Part shown: in pieces, positions 1-7,156 of the stretch
Numbering within the stretch: position 1 is the first letter of the stretch
Layout: the number at the start of each line of letters is the position of its first letter
DNA from: DATCMU01 sp036563245
Lineage (GTDB): Bacteria; Pseudomonadota; Alphaproteobacteria; Rhizobiales; Devosiaceae
Reading direction: 5' to 3'
Assembly: GCA_036563245.1 (NCBI GenBank)
Contig: DATCMU010000021.1
Span: 6,913 to 70,912, forward strand
Length of the DNA stretch: 64,000 nt
Program-made: the position numbers and the translations under genes
Notes under the pieces: model-generated
What the model was told of the DNA's origin: nothing
Databases searched by the model: none
The model's input: only the letters and a program-made list of their open reading frames with translations

Positions 1-117
1 AAAGACCAGCACGCCGACGGCCGGCACCGCGATGCGGAGCCTGCCGATCAGGCGATTGCGACGCTCCAGCGCCTCATAGAGACCGGCACGGCCATCCCGG
101 GCGACCACCCCATCCAT
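1..117 (-). CDS. lptC: LptC-like LPS export protein, N-terminus only (runs off window)
   Basis: An open frame begins with ATG at 117 and runs off the left edge after 39 codons with no stop. The visible protein is a short charged N-terminus (MDGVVARDGRAGLYEALERR) followed by the start of a hydrophobic segment (LRIAVPAVGVLVF), as expected for a bitopic inner-membrane protein. The start overlaps the stop of rnd by one base (TGATG), so the two are translationally coupled. In Rhizobiales, rnd is commonly followed by lptC-lptA-lptB, which bridge lipopolysaccharide from the inner membrane to the periplasm. The LptC call rests on this order and the single membrane anchor. The fold itself is outside the window. 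Confidence 0.62.
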   Translation of the reverse strand, partial: MDGVVARDGRAGLYEALERRNRLIGRLRIAVPAVGVLVF

Positions 118-731
118 CACGAATGGGCGAAAATGTCGGTTTCGGCCCAGCCCGACAGGTCCAGGGTCGCGCGCGCACCGAGGAAGTCGAAGCAGCGGGC
201 GGCAAGCCCTGTGCGGTCCTCGCGTGCCAGCATGCGGTCGAGATGACGCTTGAGGTCGTGCAGGTACAGAACGTCGGACGCCGCATATTCGGCTTGCGCG
301 CTGGTCAGGTCGTCGGCGCCCCAGTCAGAGCTTTGCTGCTGCTTGGACAGGTCGACATTGAGCAATTCCTTGGCGAGGTCCTTGAGCCCGTGACGGTCGG
401 TATAGGTACGCACCAGGCGCGAGGCGATCTTGGTGCAATAGACGGGCGACACCTCGACCCCGAAAGTGTGCTTGAGCACGGCGACATCGAAGCGCGCGAA
501 GTGAAAGATCTTGGTGACCCTGGGATCGGCAAGAAGAGCGCAAAGATTTGGCGCCTCGGTCTGCCCCTTTGCGATCTGCACGACATCGGCCGAACCGTCG
601 CCGGGCGAAAGCTGCACCACGCAGAGGCGGTCGCGCGCGGGGTTGAGCCCCATGGTCTCGGTATCGATGGCCACTTCGCGCCCGTAGCGCGACAGGTCCG
701 GCAGGTCGCCCCTGTGCATTCTGATAGTCAT
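117..731 (-). CDS. rnd: Ribonuclease D-like 3'-5' exoribonuclease
   Basis: This 204-residue protein contains the DEDD exonuclease core. The first motif is AIDTETMGLNP near residues 21-31, the second is FHFARFDVAVL near 76-86, and the third region is YAASDVLYLHDL near 150-161. It is half the length of E. coli RNase D because it lacks the HRDC domains, which is usual for the short alphaproteobacterial form. It would trim 3' ends of structured RNAs such as tRNA precursors in the cytoplasm. The ATG at 731 is favoured because it gives the full N-terminus; a second ATG lies four codons in. It overlaps lptC by one base. Confidence 0.88.
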   Translation of the reverse strand: MTIRMHRGDLPDLSRYGREVAIDTETMGLNPARDRLCVVQLSPGDGSADVVQIAKGQTEAPNLCALLADPRVTKIFHFARFDVAVLKHTFGVEVSPVYCTKIASRLVRTYTDRHGLKDLAKELLNVDLSKQQQSSDWGADDLTSAQAEYAASDVLYLHDLKRHLDRMLAREDRTGLAARCFDFLGARATLDLSGWAETDIFAHS

Positions 732-802
732 GACAATCCCTTGTCGCGGTGTTCCGGCGACTGTGATGCCACACCGCCCCGACGATGAAAAGACCGGTCG
801 CG

Positions 803-2638
803 CTACTGCGCCGCTTCGGCGGCCCCGCCGCCGGGCTGGGCGATCGGCGGGAAGTCGTCGGGGGTGATCGTTTCCTTCTCGAGCAGCAGCCTGGTGCCCG
901 CCCTGAGGTCCTCGATCCGGTCCTGCAGGACTTCGGTGGCGTGATCGTAGCTTTCCGCGATCAGGCTGCGCACGGCCATGTCGACCTCGCGCCCGGTCTG
1001 CTCGGAATAATCCTTGCGGGCCGTGTTGAACGGGGTATCGCCCATGAAGTTCTGCTGCACCGTCTCGAGCACCGCCTGCCCCAGATCCGGGCTCATGCCG
1101 AAGCGGGTGACATATTGGCGGGCGATGTCGGTGACCTTGGCCAGATCATCGGCGGCGCCGGTCGAGATCTCGCCGAAGATGAGGTTTTCCGCCGCCCGCC
1201 CGCCAAGCAGCACCGCCATGCGGTCCTTGAGTTCGGATGCGGTGATGAGGAAACGGTCCTCGGTGGGACGCTGCATGGTGTAGCCCAGCGAGCCGATCGA
1301 ACGGGGAATGATCGAGACCTTGTGCACCGGATCTGTGGAAGGGAGCGCCGCTGCAACAAGGGCGTGGCCCATCTCGTGATAGGCCACGCGTTCCCGCTCC
1401 TCGGGCTGGAGCAGCCGGCTGCGGCGCTCGGAGCCGGCAACGATCCGCTCGACAGCGGCGGTGAAGTCCTCGGCGCTCACTCTGTCACCGCCCCGGCGGG
1501 TGGCGACGATTGCCGCCTCGTTCACCAGATTGGCGAGGTCGGCGCCGGTGAAGCCCGGGGTGATCCCGGCGATATCGTCGGGGTCGACGTCCGAACCCAG
1601 TTGCACCTTCTTCATATGCACCTTGAGAATGGCAATGCGCCCCACCCGATCGGGGCGATCCATGACCACCTGCCGGTCGAAGCGGCCGGCGCGGGTCAGC
1701 GCGGGATCGAGGATCTCGGGCCGGTTGGTCGCCGCAAGCAGCACGATGCCGACGCGCGGATCGAAGCCGTCGAGTTCGGACAGAAGCTGGTTGAGCGTCT
1801 GTTCCTTCTCGTCGCCGCCACCCATGCCGCTGAATGCAGTGCGGGCGCGTCCCAATGCGTCGAGCTCATCGATGAAGATGATGCAGGGGGCGGCCTTGCG
1901 GGCCTGCTCGAACAGGTCGCGCACCCGCGCCGCGCCAACGCCGACGAACATTTCCACGAATTCCGAGCCGGAAATCGAGAAGAACGGCACCCCGGCCTCG
2001 CCGGCCACGGCCCGGGCCATCAGCGTCTTGCCGGTTCCCGGCGGGCCGACCAGCAAAATGCCCTTGGGTATGCGCGCCCCGAGACGCCCATATTGCTCCT
2101 TGTCCTTGAGGAAGGAGACGATCTCACGCAGTTCGAGCTTGGCTTCGTCGGCGCCTGCGACGTCGTCGAAGCTGACGCCGGTCTTGTTCTCGACATAGAC
2201 CTTGGCCTTGGATTTTCCCACGTTCATCAATCCGCCGAGCCCGCCCTGGCGTTCGGCGAAACCGCGGAAGAACAGGAACCAGATTCCCACGAACAGCAGC
2301 GCGGGAAGGATCCAGGACAAGAGGGTCGTCAGCCAGTTCTGATCGCTGGCACCGACCACGTTGACGCCGGCGTCGGCGAACTGCTTGGCAAGCGCGGGAT
2401 CGACCCTTGTGGTGATGAAGTAGCTCTTGCCGTCCTGGGGCTCCTTGAACTTGCCCTGGATGGTGGACTCCGTGATCGTGACCTCGGCGATCTTGCCCTG
2501 GCTCAGGTCGGTCATCAGCTCGCTGTAGGAAACCTGCGCGATGTCCCGCCAGCCCATCCAGAACTGGAAGACCGACAGGGCCAGCATGGCGACCACAAAG
2601 TAGCCGATATTGAACTGGTGTTTCTTGTGGATCGCCAT
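803..2638 (-). CDS. ftsH: FtsH-family ATP-dependent zinc metalloprotease (paralogue)
   Basis: This 611-residue membrane protease has two N-terminal membrane segments (about residues 12-30 and 104-126) flanking a periplasmic domain. An AAA domain follows, with Walker A GPPGTGKT at 198-205, Walker B IIFIDELD at 253-260 and an arginine-finger region TRAGRFDR at 315-322. The M41 zinc motif is HEMGH at 421-425, with a distal acidic ligand in GAADDLAKVT near 494-503. Housekeeping FtsH usually reads HEAGH and is longer, so this is probably a stress paralogue that removes damaged membrane proteins. It is divergent from the COG2187 gene across a 213-base spacer carrying an FNR-type box. The ATG at 2638 was chosen because it places the first membrane helix correctly. 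Confidence 0.92.
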   Translation of the reverse strand: MAIHKKHQFNIGYFVVAMLALSVFQFWMGWRDIAQVSYSELMTDLSQGKIAEVTITESTIQGKFKEPQDGKSYFITTRVDPALAKQFADAGVNVVGASDQNWLTTLLSWILPALLFVGIWFLFFRGFAERQGGLGGLMNVGKSKAKVYVENKTGVSFDDVAGADEAKLELREIVSFLKDKEQYGRLGARIPKGILLVGPPGTGKTLMARAVAGEAGVPFFSISGSEFVEMFVGVGAARVRDLFEQARKAAPCIIFIDELDALGRARTAFSGMGGGDEKEQTLNQLLSELDGFDPRVGIVLLAATNRPEILDPALTRAGRFDRQVVMDRPDRVGRIAILKVHMKKVQLGSDVDPDDIAGITPGFTGADLANLVNEAAIVATRRGGDRVSAEDFTAAVERIVAGSERRSRLLQPEERERVAYHEMGHALVAAALPSTDPVHKVSIIPRSIGSLGYTMQRPTEDRFLITASELKDRMAVLLGGRAAENLIFGEISTGAADDLAKVTDIARQYVTRFGMSPDLGQAVLETVQQNFMGDTPFNTARKDYSEQTGREVDMAVRSLIAESYDHATEVLQDRIEDLRAGTRLLLEKETITPDDFPPIAQPGGGAAEAAQ

Positions 2639-2781
2639 TGGAGCCTGACCTATGCGAGGGGTATTCTCCCGGAGCGCTTTGGGAATACTAGCATTTGCGC
2701 GCCGCAATGCCACCCGCCGCATTCAGTGGCCTGCGCGGGACGGCTACCTTGGCAAACTGGCACCGGGCGAGTCCCGGAGCA

Positions 2782-2795
2782 TTGACCAAGGTCAA
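2782..2795. promoter_or_regulatory. FNR/FixK-type box upstream of the COG2187 gene
   Basis: The sequence TTGACCAAGGTCAA has inverted half-sites TTGAC and GTCAA around a 4-base spacer, matching the TTGA-N6-TCAA pattern bound by FNR/FixK-type regulators. Its centre lies about 63 bases upstream of the start at 2852, so an activator site near -41 would put transcription start about 20 bases before the gene. It could also act on the divergent ftsH, about 150 bases away. Confidence 0.72.
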
Positions 2796-2851
2796 GGCCC
2801 GGAAGGGGGCGAGAATGCGACAGTCCCGGGCGACGACCCGAGGGGGCCATC

Positions 2852-3883
2852 ATGCCATCCACCGCCGAGAAGGTCCGTTTCCTGTCCGATCCCGCCAACT
2901 ACCCGGAGCGGCCGGCGCGAATCGACGTGCGCGAGACGCACATGGCCTATGTCTTCCTGACCGGGGAGCGGGCGCTCAAGCTCAAGAAGCCGGTGCGCTA
3001 TCCGTTTCTCGATTTCTCGACCATCGCGGCGCGGCGACGCGACTGCGAGGACGAGGTCAGGCTCAACCGCCGTCTTGCGCCGGGCATCTACGAGGGGCTG
3101 CTGGCCCTGCGAAGATCGGGCGACGGCGGCCTCTCGTTCGCGCCGCCGGGCCGGATCGTCGACTGGCTGGTGGAGATGCGGCAGTTGCCGGAGGCGGATT
3201 TGCTTGAATCCCGCCTCGACAAGGCAGACTTGAGCGAAGGCGAAGTCGTGGCACTGGCTGAGTGGCTGGCGAGCTTTTATGCGCGCGCCGAACCCGAACG
3301 GGAGGACGGACACCTCTATCCCGGCCATCTGGAGACGGAGATGGCCCAATGCCGGCGCATTCTCTCGCGCCCCGATTTCGGCCTGGCAGGGCATGCCGGC
3401 CCGGCGCTCGAACTGCTGACAGACCGGTATCGCCTTGTGCGCCCGGAATTACTGGCGCGCATCGCGGATGGCCATATCGTGGAAGGGCACGGCGATCTCA
3501 GACCCGAACACGTCTTTCTTTCGTCACCGCCGATGGTGATCGACTGCCTCGAGTTCAGCCGCGCCATGCGGCTGCTCGACCCTTATGACGAAGTGAACTA
3601 TCTCGGGCTCGAATGCGAAATGGCGGGCGCGCCCTGGGTCGGCCCCTTGCTGATCGAAACGCTCCAGGCGCATTATTCGAGCCCGCCCTCACCGTCCCTG
3701 ATGTCCTTCTACGGCGCCTTCCGCGCCATCCTGAGGGCACGGCTTTGCATGGCGCACCTGCTCGACCCGACCCCGCGATTGCCCGAAAAGTGGCCGCCAC
3801 TGGCTATCCGCTACCTCGAAAGGGCCATCGGGATGCTCAACCCTCGCCCTCCAGAAGACGCCTTATCGATCCCCCGCGACTGA
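2852..3883 (+). CDS. COG2187-type aminoglycoside-phosphotransferase-like protein
   Basis: This 343-residue protein resembles the N-terminal half of COG2187 proteins, which have a phosphotransferase (kinase) fold. The catalytic-loop-like motif is VEGHGDLRPEHVFL near 211-224, and the metal-binding-like motif is VIDCLEFS near 230-237, where the usual DFE is replaced. There is no C-terminal P-loop ATPase domain, unlike the longer two-domain members. The substrate is unknown; antibiotic phosphorylation should not be assumed. Its promoter region carries an FNR-type box. The last 47 bases overlap the end of the convergent PRPP-synthetase-like gene, so the two transcripts would be complementary at their 3' ends. 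Confidence 0.7.
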   Translation: MPSTAEKVRFLSDPANYPERPARIDVRETHMAYVFLTGERALKLKKPVRYPFLDFSTIAARRRDCEDEVRLNRRLAPGIYEGLLALRRSGDGGLSFAPPGRIVDWLVEMRQLPEADLLESRLDKADLSEGEVVALAEWLASFYARAEPEREDGHLYPGHLETEMAQCRRILSRPDFGLAGHAGPALELLTDRYRLVRPELLARIADGHIVEGHGDLRPEHVFLSSPPMVIDCLEFSRAMRLLDPYDEVNYLGLECEMAGAPWVGPLLIETLQAHYSSPPSPSLMSFYGAFRAILRARLCMAHLLDPTPRLPEKWPPLAIRYLERAIGMLNPRPPEDALSIPRD

Positions 3884-4814
3884 GGCGGGAGATCGCGCCG
3901 GCGAGCAGCGGAGCGATGCTCACGATGCCGAGACGATGGCCGGGGTCATCCGGCGACAACGCGAAGGGGGCAAGGCTGTCGGTCACCCATGTCCCGTCGA
4001 TGGCGGGGTCGGTCAGCATGTCTTTGGCACCTTGGGAGAACAGGCCATGCGCCGCAAGGGCATGAACGCCCGACGCCCCCCGCGCACGACAGGCCGCGGC
4101 GGCCCGGCGCATGGTGCCTCCGGTGGAAATCATGTCGTCGACCAGGAAGACCTGGGTTCCCCCCACATCTCCAGCGAACAGATCACCGGAAACCTCGCCG
4201 GCGCTGCGCCGTTTCTGCATGAACCCGATCCCGATGGGCCGGCCGGTGAGCGCCTCCAGGGTTTCGCGCAGGAGTTCTGCCCGCTTCACACCTCCCGCAT
4301 CGGGCGAAAAAACCGTCACGTCGCGCTCCCCGGCCATTTCGGCGATCCGGGTGGCGAACAGGTGACGGGTGTCCAGGTGCACGGTGCGACACCGGAAGGC
4401 GTTCTGGAACGCGGAGAGATTGTGCGCATCGAGGGTAACCACAAGGTCGGTCCCCATTGCCTCGAAAAGCTGCGCCACATAGCGCGTCGTGACCGGATCG
4501 CGCGGCTTTGTCTGACGATCCTTGCGCGCATAGGCCAGATAGGGGACGACAGCCGTTATCCGCCTTGCCCCGTTTTCGCGGCAGGTCGCCACGAAAAACA
4601 AGAGCCTGATCAGCTGATCGTTGGCTGAAATCCCGTTCCGCCCGGCAAGGCTTGCCAGAATGTAGACATCCTCGCCCCGCACGCTCACGAGCGGACGGGC
4701 CTTGTGCTCGCCATCCTCGAAGACCCGCTCTTCATGGGCATCGAGTTCGATGCCGGCGTGGCGGGCAACCGCGGCGCCGAGACCTTCGGAACCTGCAAGC
4801 GCGAACAATTTCAT
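3837..4814 (-). CDS. Ribose-phosphate pyrophosphokinase paralogue
   Basis: This 325-residue protein has the two-domain phosphoribosyltransferase fold of PRPP synthetases. The ATP-binding stretch PYLAYARKDRQTKPRD is at about 91-106, a TLDAHN motif is near 127-132, and the PRPP-binding loop LVDDMISTGGT is at 224-234. Housekeeping Prs usually reads DDMIDTGGT, so this is a divergent member and probably not the main PRPP source. The canonical start is the ATG at 4814; an upstream in-frame ATG would add a tail not seen in the family. It is divergent from the HPF-cold-shock gene across an FNR-type box, and convergent and overlapping with the COG2187 gene. Confidence 0.82.
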   Translation of the reverse strand: MKLFALAGSEGLGAAVARHAGIELDAHEERVFEDGEHKARPLVSVRGEDVYILASLAGRNGISANDQLIRLLFFVATCRENGARRITAVVPYLAYARKDRQTKPRDPVTTRYVAQLFEAMGTDLVVTLDAHNLSAFQNAFRCRTVHLDTRHLFATRIAEMAGERDVTVFSPDAGGVKRAELLRETLEALTGRPIGIGFMQKRRSAGEVSGDLFAGDVGGTQVFLVDDMISTGGTMRRAAAACRARGASGVHALAAHGLFSQGAKDMLTDPAIDGTWVTDSLAPFALSPDDPGHRLGIVSIAPLLAGAISRLSRGGSIRRLLEGEG

Positions 4815-4847
4815 CGCCAAGACATAGCATCGCCGCCTTCGGCAGTC

Positions 4848-4861
4848 TTGATCGGAATCAA
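4848..4861. promoter_or_regulatory. FNR/FixK-type box between prs paralogue and HPF-CSD gene
   Basis: TTGATCGGAATCAA carries perfect TTGAT/ATCAA half-sites. The centre is about 91 bases upstream of the HPF-CSD start at 4946 and only about 40 bases from the prs-paralogue start at 4814. The geometry therefore favours activation of the HPF-CSD gene, while effects on prs could be weaker or repressive. Confidence 0.72.
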
Positions 4862-4945
4862 CGAAGCGCGGGCCGGCCGGGCCTACGATTTCGAAAATAC
4901 GCAAGAGGCTCGCGGAATGTGCGAGTTGTCAACGGAGGTTCCAGC

Positions 4946-5497
4946 ATGCAAACAGCGCCGCAGATCAGCTTTCGCAATATCGATCCCTCCGACGCTGTCG
5001 AGGACCACGTCCGGCGCAGAATTGCCGAACTCGAGGAGGTCTATCCGCGCGTCATCAGCTGCGAGGTGGTGATCGAGGCCCCCCAGAAACGCAAGGTCAG
5101 CGGCCGCGAGTTCACGGTGCGGCTCAAGCTGGGCGTGCCCGGCAGAGATATCGAAACGAGCCGCGAGGTCGGCCGGTCGGGCGCAGCAGAGGACGTGAAC
5201 ATTGCCATTCACGAGGCTTTCGATGCCGCCCGCCGCATCCTGCAGGATCAGGATGCCCGGCTCGACCCCCAGCACACCAAGCATCACCCGCCGGTGGTTC
5301 ATGGCCGCATAGACAGGCTGTTCGAGGGCGAGGGCTACGGGTTCATCGTCGCGGACGACGGGCAGGAAGTCTATTTCGAGCGCGACAACCTTACGCGCGA
5401 CTGCTGGAACGAGCTGAAAGTGGATGCGCGGCTGCGGTTCCGGATCGAGGAAGGCGACAAAGGGCCCTATGCAATGAAGGTCACCCCGCTCGACTAG
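4946..5497 (+). CDS. HPF/RaiA ribosome-associated protein fused to a cold-shock domain
   Basis: This 183-residue protein combines two domains. Residues 1 to about 105 match the ribosome hibernation factor fold (QISFRNIDPSDAVEDHVRRR, then a conserved helix ending AFDAARRILQDQD). Residues 118-183 are a cold-shock OB fold with the RNP-like motifs GYGFIVAD at 130-137 and VYFERDNL at 142-149. It probably binds the small ribosomal subunit and RNA when translation is shut down. The ATG at 4946 follows a strong GGAGG at 4934-4938. An FNR-type box upstream suggests induction at low oxygen. Confidence 0.86.
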   Translation: MQTAPQISFRNIDPSDAVEDHVRRRIAELEEVYPRVISCEVVIEAPQKRKVSGREFTVRLKLGVPGRDIETSREVGRSGAAEDVNIAIHEAFDAARRILQDQDARLDPQHTKHHPPVVHGRIDRLFEGEGYGFIVADDGQEVYFERDNLTRDCWNELKVDARLRFRIEEGDKGPYAMKVTPLD

Positions 5498-5548
5498 GCA
5501 TGTCCCGGAGCGCCGTCAGGAATAGTGGAAACGGCTCTTCGCCTTGGG

Positions 5549-5611
5549 AGCGCGACCATTCAACGACCTGGAACCGTTGAGCGATTCGGAGAAAATGCGA
5601 AGCGCCCCTAG
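5549..5611. repeat. Intergenic palindromic element ending in a minus-strand stop codon
   Basis: The spacer between the convergent genes ending at 5497 and 5608 contains an inverted repeat TCAACG (5560-5565) / CGTTGA (5575-5580) and a distal segment ending CCCTAG. The CTA at 5608-5610 is the complement of the TAG stop of the minus-strand oxidoreductase gene. Similar elements ending at a stop codon lie at 48310 and 56701. This resembles dispersed Rhizobiales intergenic repeats, but a genome comparison would be needed to establish copy number. Confidence 0.5.
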
Positions 5612-7071
5612 CGCACCATTGCGGAGCCGAGGCCGAGCGCCAGCGCGAAAACAGCGGCGAGCGTGGCCAGGAAACGCCGCCCCACGCTGCGCGTGACCCT
5701 GTCCCCCGCAGCGTCATAGTCGAAAGCCTCCATGACGATCCGGTCCCTGCCAATTCCGGCATCGAGCAGGTGCTCGACGGCGGCATGCATCATGGCGGGC
5801 GGGCCACATACCAGGGCAACGGTACGCGAGAGATCGAGCCCTGCGCTGGCGCGAGCGATGTGCGCGGGCTCGCAGCGTCCCATTTCGCAGCCTAGCGCGC
5901 CGTCATCCTCGTCGACCAGATGAAGGGCCTTGAAATCGAGCTTTTCGCCGAGCTCCTCGATCTGGTCGCGCGCGACGTGGGACGCGGCGTTTCGCGCGGC
6001 CGCGATCAGCCGGACAGGACGGGTATCGCCGGACAGGGCCATTTGCCTGATATGCGAGAGAACCGGCGCGATGCCGATGCCACCCGCGATCATCAGGACA
6101 GGCCCCTTGTGATCCGGCGGCAGCACGAAACTGCCGTGCGGACCGTCAACCGCAATCCTTGTGCCGGGGGCAAGCGTTGCGACGCGCCGGGTCATGTCGC
6201 CGACTTCGCGGACCAGGAACCGCAGGTCCGGCAGATCGGCGGGAGCCGAAGCGATCGAAAAGGGATTGTCGGTCACCGTGTGGCGCCCGCCTATGGCAAG
6301 CCAGGCGAACTGGCCGGCCTCGAATGCGAACCGCCCGCTTGACGGCGCACGCAACATAAGCTCGGCGATATCCGGACCGATCCGCCGCGCGCTCTGCACG
6401 GTAAAGCCGCGGGCATAGGCTGAAAGCGGCCGCAAGACGTAGATGGCGAGCATGGCAAGGGCGGCGAGCGCGCAAAGCGCGACCATGGTCCAAAGGGCAA
6501 ATGGGTCGGCGAGGGCATGCGCATGCTCGATCACATGGAGCGCGGCCAGCACCACCATGCCGGTCGCCAGCAGGCCATGCACCAGGCGCCACACCGGATA
6601 GGGCGCAAGTCTGGCCCTGAAATACCGGGCGTTCAGAACCAGATAGGCAAGCACCACGAGTGCTGCCGTGGCGGTGAGCATGTCCGAAGCCGTCAACAAG
6701 AGGACGAGACGGCTCCACAGGGTCTGCACGTCCCAGTGGGGAATGCGCAGGACGCTCATTGCGACATGCAGCAGGACCATGGCTAACGCGGCCATTGCCG
6801 CGAGCCGATGAAACCCCATGGTCTTGTCGAGGCCGATCCTGCCCGAAATGGTCTCGAAGCGGCCAGACGTGACGAATTGCAGCAGGAGCATCGACGCCGC
6901 AACAATGCCTGTGGCGCGGGCCAGCCCGACGTAAGGATTCTGGGGGCGATGCAGGCCCGACGAATAGGCCAGGATCAATGCAAGAACACTGACCGCCACA
7001 TAGAGCAACGCCAGCACCCATCCGGACAGCCCCTTGCGGCCCGTGACCTGACGGCTTTCATGCATGCTCAT
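5608..7071 (-). CDS. Ferric-reductase-like membrane haem/flavin oxidoreductase
   Basis: This 487-residue protein has an N-terminal ferric-reductase-like transmembrane domain with paired histidines (MGFHRLAAMAALAMVLLH and VHGLLATGMVVLAALHVIEHAH) suited to binding haem. An FAD-binding ferredoxin-reductase-type domain follows (DNPFSIAS), then an NAD-binding domain (GGIGIAPVLS; CGPPAMM). A final C-terminal membrane helix is present. The 2Fe-2S domain found in many relatives is absent. It would move electrons from NAD(P)H to an unknown acceptor across the inner membrane. The ATG at 7071 or 7065 both fit. An FNR-type box is centred about 66 bases upstream. Confidence 0.82.
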   Translation of the reverse strand: MSMHESRQVTGRKGLSGWVLALLYVAVSVLALILAYSSGLHRPQNPYVGLARATGIVAASMLLLQFVTSGRFETISGRIGLDKTMGFHRLAAMAALAMVLLHVAMSVLRIPHWDVQTLWSRLVLLLTASDMLTATAALVVLAYLVLNARYFRARLAPYPVWRLVHGLLATGMVVLAALHVIEHAHALADPFALWTMVALCALAALAMLAIYVLRPLSAYARGFTVQSARRIGPDIAELMLRAPSSGRFAFEAGQFAWLAIGGRHTVTDNPFSIASAPADLPDLRFLVREVGDMTRRVATLAPGTRIAVDGPHGSFVLPPDHKGPVLMIAGGIGIAPVLSHIRQMALSGDTRPVRLIAAARNAASHVARDQIEELGEKLDFKALHLVDEDDGALGCEMGRCEPAHIARASAGLDLSRTVALVCGPPAMMHAAVEHLLDAGIGRDRIVMEAFDYDAAGDRVTRSVGRRFLATLAAVFALALGLGSAMVR

Positions 7072-7130
7072 CGCCTGGCTCCGTGCTGGCGTTCCGCTCG
7101 AATCTGGATGCCATAACGGCGGTGGCGGCA

Positions 7131-7144
7131 TTGACCCCGATCAA
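7131..7144. promoter_or_regulatory. FNR/FixK-type box upstream of the ferric-reductase-like gene
   Basis: TTGACCCCGATCAA, half-sites TTGAC and ATCAA, is centred about 66 bases upstream of the start at 7071. It lies in the short gap after the end of the upstream P-type ATPase gene (stop at 7157), so the oxidoreductase probably has its own promoter rather than depending on readthrough. Confidence 0.72.
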
Positions 7145-7156
7145 GCCGGCCCGGCG

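Noticed and set aside
785..2785. Very long plus-strand open frame opposite ftsH
   Set aside because: It is the antisense shadow of ftsH. Its translation is low-complexity, rich in G, A, H and D, and the minus-strand frame carries the complete FtsH motifs. The same applies to long frames opposite the synthetase-GNAT gene (13587-15731), hydA (28213-29673), gyrB (58999-61599) and the PBP gene (56692-58791).
2852..3883. Aminoglycoside resistance gene
   Set aside because: The kinase-like motifs are of the COG2187 type, which is not a known resistance family, and the metal-binding motif differs (IDCLEF). No antibiotic function is claimed.
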